Source of the DNA: Melampsora larici-populina 98AG31 | Lineage: Eukaryota > Basidiomycota > Pucciniomycetes > Pucciniales > Melampsoraceae | DNA: 64,000 nucleotides | NCBI RefSeq assembly: GCF_000204055.1 | Contig: NW_006768788.1 | Location: 301,518 to 365,517 of the forward strand | Direction of reading: 5' to 3' | The notes under the pieces: model-generated | The model's database searches: none | What the model was told of the DNA's origin: nothing | What the model saw: the letters and a program-made list of their open reading frames with translations, nothing else | Shown: piece by piece, positions 33,639 through 45,929 of the stretch | Numbering within the stretch: position 1 is the stretch's first letter | Layout of the letters: every line of letters starts with the position of its first letter | Program-made: the position numbers and the translations under genes

Positions 33639-34668
33639 ATCGAAGTTATCATCAGACTCAATTCCTCAAACAGAACCTTTCAAGCTTTTGATCCCAGATT
33701 TTTTTTTGGCGCCAAAAGATACCCTGATTCAAATCCTTGGACAAGATCTGTCCCAGGGTTTACATCCTGGTATTGCCTTGGATTCTGCAACCCAAGGCAT
33801 TCTATGTTGGTGATGACACATTGGTATCAAAAGATGGTTCTGATCTTATTCCATTCCAACAATAACAAGTTACCAACATCAAGAAAAGGCTTCAAGCAAT
33901 TTATGTGAAAAAAAAATCCAAAGAAACCCATGAATGTCAAGGTCCAAGCCCTTTTATGGGGATAAGGACACCAGCCAGTTCATGGGGCTTCCACCAAGAT
34001 AGGGAATATGGAAATCTTCTCAAGGATCATGGATATTAGAGTTCCCAAACTTGAATCTCAACATTCCAATGAAGTGACTTTCTTGATCAATCATCATATA
34101 AATCACCACATTTCATGAATCAGATTTCTTAGTACAAAAAAATGATTAAAGGTTGATGGTGAAACCCCACCAAGTTCAATACCCTATAATCAACTTAACT
34201 CCTTGACTCTTACCTTTCTCTTTCTATCAAATAATACATCATCATCATCATATCTAAAAACACAACCAAATAAATAAAAATACTCTTTTTCCCAACAACT
34301 ACATACATAGACACTACTTAGAGATAAAAGAAAACTAACAAAATAAACCAAAACAAACAAAACTTAAACCAAACTCTTGAAATCTAAATTTGCTCGTTCT
34401 TCTAAAAAAACCAAAAAAACAAATTTTACAAATAAAAAAAGTATAATTTGATTTTTCTAAAAATCAACCAATACTTATTTCTCTTTCATCTAAATTCCAA
34501 CCAAAACAAAAATTTCTTCAATCAATCATTCAAAAAACAAAGGAAACAACTCATCAACAAAAATTACCAAAAACAAAAACAAAAGAAAAATAGATTAAAA
34601 ATAGAATCAAAGAGGAAAAAAAAGAAAAAAATTAATCCAATCATGAGTTTGGATCAAGAGATTCATTT
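33639..34668. other. 3' flank of the OSBP gene, AT-rich
   Basis: Contains dense A-tracts (34380-34640) downstream of the OSBP stop on the opposite strand. No gene, repeat pair or RNA recognised. Confidence 0.45.
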
Positions 34669-36884
34669 TCAACTTTCTTCTACTTTAAAATAATAACCTT
34701 CTTGATTAACCGGAGTATGACCACACATCTCAGCTAAACTGGCATCTATTTAATTCGAGAAAAACAAAACACATTCAATCAAGATTTCAAAACTTCAATT
34801 CAAACTTTCTCAAAAAGAACAAAACCACCCAACCAAAAAGTGAACATGAAAACTTACATTCTTCATCTACATCCACTTTTTTAAAATATTTCATTTGCCA
34901 TGGTGTCCCATTGGCAACTTCTTCTTTCCTTTTACTCCTTTGTTCATTCTATCAAAATCCTTCATCAATTCTCATGACTCCCCATCTCTCTCTGCCCCCA
35001 AAACAAAAAGAGAGAAAAAAAACATCAAAACTTACCTCTAATTTTGATTTAGCAGCACTAGCACTTTCAAAATCCCCTTTCCTAATCCCATCAGCCACAT
35101 CTTTCCAAACCTTACGTGATTCATAAACATCTTGTTGATCCAAGTCTTTAACTGAGATGACCAAATGTTTTTCTTCTGTTTGATCTAAAAAGATTTCTTG
35201 AGATCCTCCTGATGATTTGAAAAAACATGGAATCTCTTTTACAAATTTCGATATCCCATTCCATTGTCCTTCGATGTGATAAATCGATTTCTTCGATTCA
35301 GGTGATGAATAAATCTTAGCTATAAAAGTATGTGGTTTGCCTGAGAAGTAACCTAGGATGAAAATCAAGTTCAATCAATGTTAAGATTGGGTGTACTAAA
35401 GTAAGAAGGTATTAATTAATACCTTTTCCTTTGTAATCAATCACAGCATGATACCCAGTTGAAGATTGAATATGAGAGGTCTCAATCAATTCAACACTAA
35501 AAGTTCGATCCCCCCAAAAGAAAGAGAAGAATCACAACATCAGTGAAACCAAACGATTAAAACTCAAGAATGAAGTTCACTAACTAAGGACTACCTAACA
35601 GAAGTCCTTCGATTCTTAGTTTAGGTAACGTGACCAGATAAGATTCAACCGTCCCATCCGGTAAAGTGATTCTTACAATCCCATGTCCAACCTGTTTAAC
35701 TATTCAAGATATAAGCAAACCATTCTATGATGTCTGATCTTTATAAAAGAAATCAATCATTCATACCTATCACACTTTTACCACTAAAAGAAGTCTATTT
35801 TTTTCAAAAAACAGAACCGATCGGATTAAAGATTGTGTATATGGATCGAAGAGATAAATGACTAACTTTTTGTGCACAATGTCCTTGATACGAAACTTGA
35901 CTTGTTGAATTCGATAAGAAATAAGCCGATACAGGTGGATGACTAAAGTAAAAGTAAAGTCAAAGAAAACAAAAGAGATGAAAAGATTCAAGATTAAGAT
36001 CTTATTGTTTCCCCTATCAAGATCAAGATCAAGATTGATCCTAGAATCAAACACAAAGAAAACAAACTGACTGAGAAACTTGTTCAGCCCAAAGTTTGAT
36101 TTCTCCTAAATCTTGAATTCCATCTTTACCTCCATTCCAAGTACCTAAGAATAATTCACCCAAGATTGGATTTAAAGGTTTTTCTTTTACAAAATCAAAG
36201 AAAACCAAACATGAATATACGTTTTTTTTGAATGATTAAGAAATGAAATCTTACTTTCGGATCCAGTTTGAGTTTCACGTCTAGTAAATTGACCTTTAAG
36301 AGTAGCAATAAACCAACTATAGTTATAAACCAAAAAAGAATCCATTAAAAGAAACTCAGAAACCGGTTTTGATTTTCCTTACGATTTTCAATCAGATTAG
36401 ATATTCAAACTAACCGTAAAACCAAAACCATTCGTTCTTCAGGTGTTTGACCAGTAGAGATCAACGAAAACTCTTCATATGGTTCTCCCTATTGATTCAA
36501 TCCAAGATCATGATCAGCATTAAATCACATCAACGTCTTGTAATGGTTAAGAGTCTATATCGAAATGAAGAAACTAACCCAATAAGATGGAAATTCACAA
36601 AGACTTGTAGGACTAATTGAAACCCAAACCAAAAGGATAAGTTTCAAAAAAGTATTTATAAAAGAAGCAGAGACTTACCTAAGGATAAAGGAAGGAGCGG
36701 TAAGTGAACTTAGATCACCTGAAAAGGTAGCAATAGCTTTTAAAAAACTAGACCAAGAACTAGATATTAAGAAAGCAAATGAAGCAAATGAGTGAATGGT
36801 TATGGTGATGAGATTGAATGAGAGGTTTTACCTTTTCTGTTGAGTTGGAACAGCAGTAGGTTCTTCATGATCTTCAAGTGCCAT
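34669..36884 (-). CDS. Oxysterol-binding protein of the Osh4/Kes1 class
   Basis: Thirteen exons join in phase to 392 residues: 36884-36832, 36759-36679, 36612-36579, 36488-36415, 36316-36255, 36183-36072, 35942-35867, 35794-35767, 35699-35600, 35496-35423, 35352-35036, 34948-34858 and 34745-34669. It begins MALEDHEEPTAVPTQQ and then SSWSSFLKAIATFSGDLSSL. The lid/core has LTAPSFILSPTSL and NPILGELFLGTWNGG, followed by the family signature EQVSHHPPVSAY (split by an intron after VS) and KGKGYFSGKPHTF. It ends TPWQMKYFKKVDVDEE and GYYFKVEES. Length and lack of a PH or ankyrin domain match Osh4/Kes1, which exchanges sterol for PI4P between ER and Golgi membranes. The HH pair that contacts PI4P is present. 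It appears intact. Confidence 0.93.
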
Positions 36885-38238
36885 GATGAATCTGTTGGTT
36901 GGATGGAAAAGTTAAATTGGCTGTCTTGGTTTGGCTTAAGTGATCTTTCTTTCTTTCTTTCTTTCAGGGTATTACTAAGTATTCTGATCTTCTTATGATT
37001 GAGTTTGGCTGATTGAGGATTAAGAGTGAGATTGAATGAAGTTCAGTGGCTGTGTAAAATGAATAAAGAACAATAATCATCAAGTTGAGTTTGTACCTTA
37101 ATTTCAATTTGGTTTCCTGTGTTTTGTGGTGAGTTTTTCTTCCTTTCTGTTTTTCAAATTCTTGACTTGACTTCTTGATCGGTTCCTGTGGATCGACAGT
37201 TGATTATATATGTATTTAAACAATTCTGACGATCGAACAACTTAAAAGAGGTTCATTACATCATCAATCATTGACAAAAACTCAAAACTCAATCCTGCTC
37301 AAGCCTCGATCCGAGCCACGGAGCTCGTATATACCCGGCCAAGAAGCCGACTGGAAGCCCGTCAGGTCCGGATGTTGGGCAGGGCCTGTGAAGGTGAGAA
37401 AAACACTACACTTCTAATCTCCTCCATCTTTGTAAGAGCACAAGAAAGTAGCTGTGTGAAAACTCAAGAAATCCCCTCACTCCTTGCCAGACCTCCCACA
37501 AATCAAGGTAGTTTATCAACTTACAATCGATCCCACATCTCAAGTGAATATCACTCTTCTAGTATAAAATGTATTGTTCTTACTGTTCCTAGTCCAGAAA
37601 CAAAAAAACACATGAACAATCATTTAATCAATCTAGAGTATAAAGTTAAACTTTTGAAGTTTCAATACCTTCACAAGGATCATGAGATAAACTGAAAAAA
37701 CCTTTAGAGCTAAGAAGGCTTACAATAGAAAGAATGGCTGTATATCAAGGACTTTGGATTTTTCTGAAAAACAGATCATGTGGGGATTTTTTTCAGCAGA
37801 AGTTCATTTTTTTCTACCACAGTTGTGTACCATCCATTCATGAGGACTCAATGAGCCAAAGATGTTGGGGGCCTGAAGTGCATTTGCGTTTATTTCATTA
37901 GACATTTCATATACATAAAAATGACCACGGAGAGGTTTTAAAGGGGCATATTGAGTATACTGTCTCTTTTTCAAATAGAGGAAAGCTTTAATGAAAAAAA
38001 ACAGTTTTTTAGTAAAATATTAATTTTGACAAAAATGTCTAGAAAGATCTCACACTTTAGATTTGAAATTGAATTTGAGTGTAAACTTTTAATAGCTTGT
38101 ATGGAGAAGGAACAGTACTGGTTAATTTTGTTTTTTCATTAGGTTCTCTAAGAGATAAAATTTGAATAGATATGAGTGTTTTTTTTTGACATAAGGATGT
38201 TCAATGATACTCATCTATGCAGCTTGCATGGTACTAGA
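36885..38238. other. Upstream region of the OSBP gene and intergenic DNA
   Basis: Just upstream of the OSBP start is a (CTTT)n run (36948-36965) on the plus strand, i.e. an AAAG tract in the promoter sense. A GC-richer patch is at 37300-37385. The rest shows no gene. Confidence 0.4.
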
Positions 38239-38607
38239 CACGCCGGGCAAATTGAGGTCATGGAGTGAATACAGGTTGCGCAGTCATGTTGAAAACAGAA
38301 AACATTTTTGCACCCTGAGTCATGTCACAGCTGCATGACATGTCTTCATGTATTGCACCCCCACCAGTCATACAAGTGACATGGGTATCTGGCCCACAAT
38401 AATGGGCCAATACAGACCTCATGAGAGGCTTATAGCTATGTGACATATACATCTCAGTACGTACTCAAATACATGTGATTGGTATGATTGATACAGAGTG
38501 TGTACAGGATAATGAGTCCTGCATGTGTGACAGGTGCCCGAGGTCCTGGCATGCATTCAGGACCGTGCAACCTGTATGCACTGCATGACCTGAATTTGCC
38601 CGGCGTG
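38239..38607. mobile_element. Inverted-repeat MITE (CACGCCGGGCAAATT ends)
   Basis: Begins CACGCCGGGCAAATT, followed by AGGTCATG and ATACAGGTTG. The inverse, CAACCTGTAT, CATGACCT and AATTTGCCCGGCGTG, ends at 38607. The TIR is about 45 bp with several mismatches. AGAC or AGA lies near both ends but a target duplication cannot be fixed. The interior has no coding signature. Confidence 0.65.
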
Positions 38608-40222
38608 AGACCTGTAGGCCTGGAACCAAGAGGGATGAGCCAGCAACCATCATGATGGATTCCAAAAATCACTTTTGTTATCATCCCAATAGTATACACA
38701 GGATCATCCAATTTGCTGGTATACTCATAATCAATCTGATCTTTTTGAATGCAGGGTGAGGCATGGATGAGTTTTTAACCCAGTACCATATTGAGTGTGT
38801 AGTCCAATGGGGAACTGGTAAAAGCAAAAAAAAACTTGTAAAGCTCGACTGGGCAATCCCCAAGCAAGCAATTCAGGGAATATTTTTCCAGTATTGTTGA
38901 GGTTTGAACAAGCCAAAAGGGATCAGATAGTTTTTGGGGTTGATCAAAGGATTCCAGAGTTTTTGTCTTTTAAATTATCTTTGATTTCTTTCAAAGACCC
39001 ATTGAATCATTTTGAGGGTTCTGTCCTACTGTTTTTTTCCTAAAATCTCTATGGTTGAAAGATATGAATTTCCCCCACAAAACAGATCAAGAACCTTACA
39101 ATTTTGGTACTGGTAGGAATCCTGAAAGGATTAGGATCTCTGGTATATGAACTTATAGAAACCTGCAGGTATGGATGTCCTTGTGAATTACAGGATTGAT
39201 CACTGATTGAGATTTTTTAGTCTTTGATTTGGAGTCAATTGTCTTTGTTTCTTCAAATGTTTCCAAACAAGAAAGATGTCACCAGGAATTGTGGTAGGTC
39301 TGACTATTGATGATCATCTTTTATTCAAAGGCAGTACAATAGTCAAGATTCAAGATAGCATTGACATCATACTTTACTTTGAGGTCAGGACCAAGCTTTG
39401 ACTGTGTGCTTGAATGGTGGCTCCAACATAAACATCAAACAATACAGTAGTCCAAGGACTTTTATTGTGCCACAAAACAAAAAAACCCTTGGACCACTCC
39501 CTTCAGCCCAGGGCTGCCATCACAGTAACAGGGGATTATTAGGCTGATTTATCTTTAGTGTGAGCTTGTATTAAAGAAAAGGTCTCTCATAGATGGAAAA
39601 ATATATATCACAGCAGTCATCTTACCCCCTGGGGAATCAGCTGTCTATGAGTCAAACACAAAAAAGCAATCATGTCCAAAGTAAGTTAGTTGCTTATTTA
39701 GTGATGGAGAGACAAGTTTAAATGGATCATTTTGTTTTGTCACACAACAAAAACACAAGCAAGCATACACACAAGTATGAAGAAATAAAAAAAGACAGAG
39801 AAATTGAGAAACACTACAAGAAAGTGTACCTATGAGTCAAACACAAAAAAGCAATTATGTCAAAAGTAAGTTACTTGCTCATTTAGTGATGGAAAGACAA
39901 GTTTGAGTGGATGAAGATTGAACTTGTCTGACTCGTAGCTTTATATAGGAAGAACAACCCAGCTAAGAGTTATAACAGTGCACACATGAGAATATAGAAA
40001 ATATATCATATAGGACAATTAACAAACATGACCACCAAGAACCATGAAAACATGACCAATGTTGGAGATAACAAAAAAACAGACAGATGAGATCATATCA
40101 CCCAACTTTATTTGTCATAATAGCAACACTTTCAGATATAGTGGTGATACTATGTAGTGTTGCAAATCAACTGATATATATGCACTATTGTAAGAACTTT
40201 GTTTGTGTTAAACTTTTATATT
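38608..40222. other. Intergenic with a direct repeat
   Basis: A 75-bp segment starting CTATGAGTCAAACACAAAAA occurs at 39646 and again, about 92% identical, at 39829 (period 183 bp). Each is followed by similar sequence including TTTAGTGATGGA(G/A)AGACAAG. Nothing else is recognised in this stretch. Confidence 0.5.
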
Positions 40223-40393
40223 TAGGGGATACAAAGTTAAAACTGGGATTTTTTTCCCAGTTTCCCAGTTTTCGTTTTTGGCTGTGTTTGGTACTTTCCC
40301 ACGCTCTCCCAGTTTCCCAGTTTCCGTTTTCGGCTGTATTTTGGACACTGGGAAACTGGGAAAAAAATCCCAGATTTAACTTTGTATCCCCTA
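40223..40393. mobile_element. Hairpin MITE copy 3, 167 bp, TSD TA
   Basis: The element, 40225-40391, has the same length as copy 1 (21945-22111) and nearly the same sequence, including the core GGCTGTGTTTGGTACTTTCC. It is bounded by TA on both sides. The high similarity between copies 1 and 3 suggests recent activity. Confidence 0.9.
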
Positions 40394-40711
40394 ATTGTAT
40401 ATAAGACATGAGATTGATGCATAGAGGATTGAATTGACTCAGACTCCAGAGTAAGACCAAATGACAGGTGAATAGTAGAAAACATGCAGTTTGATGGTCT
40501 TTTGAACATGAAAAAAAAGTTGTGCAAAGAAATCAGCAAACTAAGGAAGTCTGAAACTCAAATAATTTGTGGAAAAAAAAATCAATGCATTGGGTCCTTG
40601 TGATTTTCTGTATTTCTTCTTTCTCTGTGGGTTCATAGACCGTCTTGGGAATGCCTGATCCTGAAGAAGTACTTGTTAATATGTTATGATCCAGCATTTC
40701 TTGGGAGAAGT
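40394..40711. other. Intergenic 3' flank, nothing recognised
   Basis: Probably the 3' UTR and downstream region of the 827-residue protein gene on the minus strand. No feature stands out. Confidence 0.4.
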
Positions 40712-43378
40712 CTATATGGGAATGTTGAGATCTGGGATCTCCTCTTGGCTGATACTATCATGAGAGAAATTCTTTTCTTCTCTTGTAAGTCTTTCTGGTT
40801 GTATGGTTGTTTTGTCTTGGGTAAATTGTTTGACTGTGGATTCCAAAGGACTTAAAACTCTTCTATGAAAAATTTCTTCTGAAGATGGTTTCCAGGCATC
40901 ATTGAGGTCAGGCATTAGTACCTCCAAAGGAGAAGAACCTGGTGTTTCTTCCATTGGATCATTGAGGTCAAAAGCGTGAGATATTGAACCTCTTTGTGGC
41001 TCATTTATGTCCAGGCCTGAAAGGTTGAACCACACCCATTGTACAAAACAAGTTCAATCTCAGTTGTTCTTTTTCAGGCGTTGTTTATTTGATTTTAAAA
41101 GCATCTTACCTGATGAGTTAGGCTCACTTCCTGTCATTTGGATTGAATCTTTTCTCCCTTTTTCTTCTTGTACAGATTCAGGTTGGTGGGTTTCTGAATT
41201 CTGTTTCCTGGCCATATTTGGTACATTGATTTGCTGATGCTCCAATGAAATACCTTTGCAAGTCTTAGTCCTGTGTCTCTTTTTAAATGCCATAAGAAAG
41301 TCTCTTGTTGAACCTGTTTCACCATCAATCACATAACTTTTCTTGTCATAAGGGGCTTTCACCTGTTCATCTGAAACATTCTTTTCAAACAAGACACTTG
41401 GGTGTCTGCTTGATTTCCTCTTTGGTATCTTGAAGTTTAGCCTGTCTTTGATATCTTCATCAAATCTCTTTCCTTGGACAGTAGCCTGGGTATCAAAGGA
41501 TGTGGCAAAGAGCTTTGGATTATAATCTTCATCACCATCCGAGTATGCATAAGATTTTTTACGCTTTTGTGATTTGTTCTTGTATCTCTTGGGTGATTGC
41601 TTCTTGAATTTGACTGGTATCTCATTTAGCTCATCTTGATCTGGATCAAGTTTATCAACTTGAATAGAAATTGGTGACTGGTCAATTGGACCATTCTTTT
41701 GAACCAAGCTCATCTGTTCATAAAGCTTGTTCAGTGTCACAGAAGACTGAAGGTGATCTAAATAAACTCTTCCAAGTCCAAAACTAAACCACTCAAATGT
41801 CTCCTTATGTCTTAATTTTAATGTAGAGGGTATAAATGATAACATACTCCAGTAGTACATCATAATCTTGGCTTTTATATTTTTTCCATCAGGAATAGTG
41901 GGGGAAAGTTCTTTCTTGATGACCACCTCCAAGACCCTAGCTATTCTTCTGATTAAGAGATAGAACATCACACAATTCTCCATCCGCTTTTCAGACTCTC
42001 TGGGATCAGATTGCATGGGCAAAGTTCTCAATGCTGATTGGAGTATTTCAAAGAGTACTGTGCGGGCTTCAAAATCATCATCTTCAAGGTCAAGCACCAA
42101 GTTTATAGTTCTTGAGATATGATTTAACATTTGTCTATGTCTCAGACTACCATCTTTTGCGGTCTGCTTGAGGGATTTGAAGCCAGCTATTCTGCAAATA
42201 TAGCGGGGAGGTTTGTGAGAATCATCTGCAATCTTGTCTGAAAGCCACAGAAGTCTTGATGAGATCTTTGAGTCTTTGTTATCAGAGAGGATCCAAAGTT
42301 TGTGGATGTTTTCCTCAAGTTGGGGCGAGCCACCACTATCTAGCTCAGCAGGGTGTCTGAAGATGGGAATTGTTAGGGGTCTATTGTGATCATATGGTGT
42401 CCTGTTGATGAGGTACCTGTGCAGCTGTTTAGGATTGGCGGAATGGTTTTCCAAAAGTGTTCTGATTTTAGGTAATGATCTTGAAAGACTTGGTGTAAGA
42501 TGATTGCATATCAAATTCTTGTCCTGAATAACTGCAGCTGCTAAAATGTCAAATATTTCAATAAGTTTCATGTATGACTGATAATGTTTAATGTATTCCA
42601 GATGATCTGTTTGAAGAATCATCTTCTTCCAAACAAGTGTCCCTTCTACTGATAAATAGTTTGAAGAATGAACTTGATCTGCAATGGTGGCCTTTCCAAA
42701 TTGATCGAGCAACATGTGCAAACTCAATTCTGACATGACAGCATCCAGGAATGGAGTAACAATGCATGATTCAAGTGAATTTGGTGGGAAGTTGGTTTCT
42801 TCAATCAGTCTATCAGTCAATCTATGTAATTCTTCTTTATCAACTTGAAGTTGAGATGATTGATGTTTCAATACCTCAATGAGATAATAAACCACCATGG
42901 CAAGTGGTTTGTTTGGTTTATATCTTGCCCATGCTTCAGCACGTTGAGGAATCCTATCAATTTCTCTAGCATGGATGTTTGGATTATCAAACATATCTTT
43001 GACAACTATTTCTAGAGTTCTTTTGTAAGTCTGAAAACTTTTGTTTTTTCTTACCACTACTTCAATCGTTCTCAAGTGTCTCCATGTATTCAGATGCTCC
43101 TGTTGTACAAGATGCCTGTCCACAGGTCTGATGAGCTCTTCTTGATCTGGTTTTGACAATTAGGATTGGTTTTAGATAATGATATGAGATTAATTTGGAT
43201 GAAGCCATGATATATTGTACAATTGATTTCACTGACCAAAGTATGATGCTTCTGCCAATTGTCCTACATCCAGACCTCTTACATCATTGGCCTTATCAAG
43301 TAGTGAACTGACATGAATGATCAAATTGAACAGGGTGCTAAGATTGAGAAAGAAATTGGATATCTTCCTGTAATGCAT
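40712..43378 (-). CDS. Unrecognised 827-residue protein with four C-terminal D-[LI]-N motifs
   Basis: Three exons join in phase: 43378-43237, 43146-41110 and 41016-40712. The ATG at 43378 is the first Met after an in-frame stop; a further 5' exon cannot be excluded. The N-terminal two-thirds (to about residue 520) is predicted by eye as helical and leucine-rich and matches no domain I know. It is followed by a basic, probably nuclear-localising stretch (KFKKQSPKRYKNKSQKRKKS). The last exon carries LDINEPQ, FDLNDPM, PDLNDAW and finally PDLNIPI at the very C-terminus. These resemble D-L-N short linear motifs used to recruit co-repressors in plants (EAR class), but the match to DLNxxP is imperfect. 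The frame is long and intact. It may be a lineage-specific nuclear protein. Function unknown. Confidence 0.75.
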
Positions 43379-44682
43379 TATAGGGAGGTGGTGCTGGTTG
43401 TGAACTTATATATGATGCCTAGTCAATTGGAATCTGTGGATGGGTTGTATCTTCCTTGTGAATTTCTGATTATTAGATGGCACAAGTCAGAATAAAAAGA
43501 CTCTCTTAGTTTTAAGAGGGCTTCACCAAAATAGATCTTGAGCAGCAGCATTGAAACTTGTGCGTAAATCAAAGTTACAATGATTTTACAATGAGGTTCT
43601 TCAAGATTATTCAAAAGATGAATCTGTGCTCAAAATCCTGTATTCTTCTCCATTGCCTTGAGAGCCTGACCCCACCCTCAGAAATTCACCTGTATGCCTC
43701 CCAGTCATGCCACATGTCTCAGCCTGGAAGCAAGTTGTACAGGCTTTGGCAAGGGTATCTTACCAAAACTCATTTCATCTGAAATCATCAAACCACCCCT
43801 CAAGTGCTCCAAGATTACTATCACCTACTAGCAATTTGGCACCCAGCTGCCACCCAGTTTTGAGGCATAAATCCCTCTACTTGCAATTCATAACAGAGGA
43901 TATAATTAACATGATTGTAGCATTGAAACCATTTTTACTCCATCCAGATGAACAGCCATGAGATTAAAACTTGCTGCCTTTCACTTAATACACTCCCAAC
44001 TCTTTGAGGATCATAGATTTTGATTGAAACACTCATTTGCTACTACTGTTTTCAAAGCTCAATTATTGGCAAAGATGATATGAATAAGGGGAAATGATTG
44101 ATTGAAATGGAATGCAACAATATGAGTGAGAGAGAATTGTCTGCTTATAAAAAGAGGCAAATAATGATAAAAAGAGGAAAACAATGGTAGCAAGGGTATT
44201 TTTGACAATCAAGAAACAAAAATAAAACAGAGCGATCCGTGATAAAAAAGAAGAATTCGACCATCAAAAATGAATGGGTATTTAAAATCAAAACCATCCA
44301 AGTGCATTGATTGGCTCTTTAGCAAGAGCTTCTTGAAAACAGAAAACAAAAACTGTATGACTCACCTGATACTTTAAACATCATGGATTTCACAACAGCT
44401 AAATTGGTAACAAGTTGAACAATGAGGTGTGAGAGATACAATGGGATCTTGTGGGGTCACCTGAAATAGCTATTTGTGGTTCAAAATAGAATTGTGGCTT
44501 TACATATGGCAATTGGTGTCCTTCTTTTACTTGGGACACTTACCTTTATTATATTTAACCAGATCCTTCTCCAAACTTGTGCCTCAGTTATCACACAATC
44601 TCCCTTTCCCTCTAATGCTCTGTGTTCTTATGCTGAAAAATGAGAGAATACCAAGTGATTGGTGTCTGGATGCCTCACAGAT
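43379..44682. other. Intergenic or unresolved 5' exons
   Basis: No convincing coding segment. If the 827-residue protein and the frame at 44683-45024 are one gene, this would be intronic. Confidence 0.35.
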
Positions 44683-45024
44683 TCAAATCCTTCTCTTGAT
44701 CAGAAGAATAAGCTCCTTGGGTTTATCCTTCAATCTTCCTCTCGACATTCTTTTTGTCTCTGGAACCCAAGAAAGTAGACTTTCTTGAAGAAAGTCTATG
44801 TACTTGTCTTTTTCTAGCCGTTGTCTTTTGGCATTCTCCAATGCCTCGTGTGTGATCAAGCATAATTCTGGAGTCTCAATCATACATAATGCTTGGTTCA
44901 ACTTAAGGTAAAGTAGTTGCTCACGTGAATCACTCAACACATTATTGGAAAGGATTCCCTCACTGACTGCCAGACCTTTACACAGATTTGATGACCTATC
45001 AAATACTCTACACATTGAACGCAT
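44683..45024 (-). CDS. Hypothetical coding segment, about 113 residues
   Basis: Open on the minus strand from an ATG at 45024, with coding-like composition (LAVSEGILSNNVLSDSREQL, EALENAKRQRLEKDKYIDFL) and a helical, charged second half. No family recognised. It ends in a basic tail just after KPKELILLIKRR. It lies on the same strand as, and upstream of, the 827-residue protein gene and downstream of NHP6, so it could be a 5' exon of the former or a separate small gene. Confidence 0.35.
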   Translation of the reverse strand: MRSMCRVFDRSSNLCKGLAVSEGILSNNVLSDSREQLLYLKLNQALCMIETPELCLITHEALENAKRQRLEKDKYIDFLQESLLSWVPETKRMSRGRLKDKPKELILLIKRRI

Positions 45025-45379
45025 GAATTACCACCCTCTACATATGTACACTATTGTGCTCTAAACGGAGTTTAACCTCAAGCAGGCTGAAAGCTGACAT
45101 ACCCAGTGATTGGCAAAACAATTGCTTGACCGTCCAGACTGATAGTGGCTCTCCGTGACCGCCTCTGGCTCCACTACATTCTCCCCCAATCAGAAGAACA
45201 TAATGAAAAAGTAATTTTTAGGGAAAATCAAAGCGCCGACAACTAAGAGAAGGAAAAGGTCAATATAAAATATTTAAGAAGTTGAATGGGTGTCAAAAAA
45301 GAAAAACAGGATAAGAGCTAAGTTGAGACAACAATTGATAACAACAAGAGGAGCAAAAAATTCGCCGATTAAGTATGCA

Positions 45380-45929
45380 TCATTGAGGTCCACGTTCGTA
45401 CTCTGCTTTCTCCGTTTCATGTCGTTTTTTATCACGACAAGCCATGTCCTCGTCTATGCAAAAAAAATCATAGGGGTTAGGCGCATACATCCAGTGCGGA
45501 TTCGTAAAGATAATGACGATGAGACAAAGGCTTACAAGGCTTCTTCTCTTCTTCACCGAGACTTTTCCATTTGAGACCTAACAGCCGCCCAATCTCACCT
45601 AAGAATCGGAGACGCAAGAGGATTAGGTTTTATAATCCTTATCAAAGCACTTGTCAAGACACTCACCGAAGGAAACCTCGGGGTTTTCGGTCTTGATACG
45701 TTCACGCCAGTCTTGACTGAAAAACTGATCAAGCAAAGGCGAAACCAAATTCAAATTTAATGAATATATTTTCATTTTACCTCAAAGGACCGGTTGGAAA
45801 ACAAACCATGTAAGCCGACAGGGGTCGCTTGGGTGCGTTTGGGTCTTTCTCCCTCTTGACTCGTCTTTTGATCGGATTTCCATCCGCGTCCAGCTTAGGC
45901 GCACGCTTGGTTGCAGCTTCTTTTGGCAT
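45380..45929 (-). CDS. NHP6: Nhp6-type HMG-box chromosomal protein
   Basis: Four exons join in phase (45929-45807, 45724-45667, 45598-45536, 45453-45380) to 105 residues. A basic N-terminal tail (MPKEAATKRAPKLDADGNPI, then KRRVKREK) precedes a single HMG box: DPNAPKRPLSAYMFF, RERIKTENPEVSFGEIGRLL, GLKWKSLGEEEKKPY and EYERGP. Length and tail match yeast Nhp6, a non-sequence-specific DNA-bending protein that assists FACT and transcription in the nucleus. The start is the only ATG ahead of the tail. The gene sits in a relatively GC-rich island (45.3-47.5 kb) compared with its neighbours. All splice sites are canonical and the gene looks intact. Confidence 0.95.

Noticed and set aside
21957..40539. 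Frames containing repeated FPVSQFP-like or GKLGKKSQ-like peptides
   Set aside because: These are translations of the GGGGATACAAAG hairpin MITEs, not a protein family.
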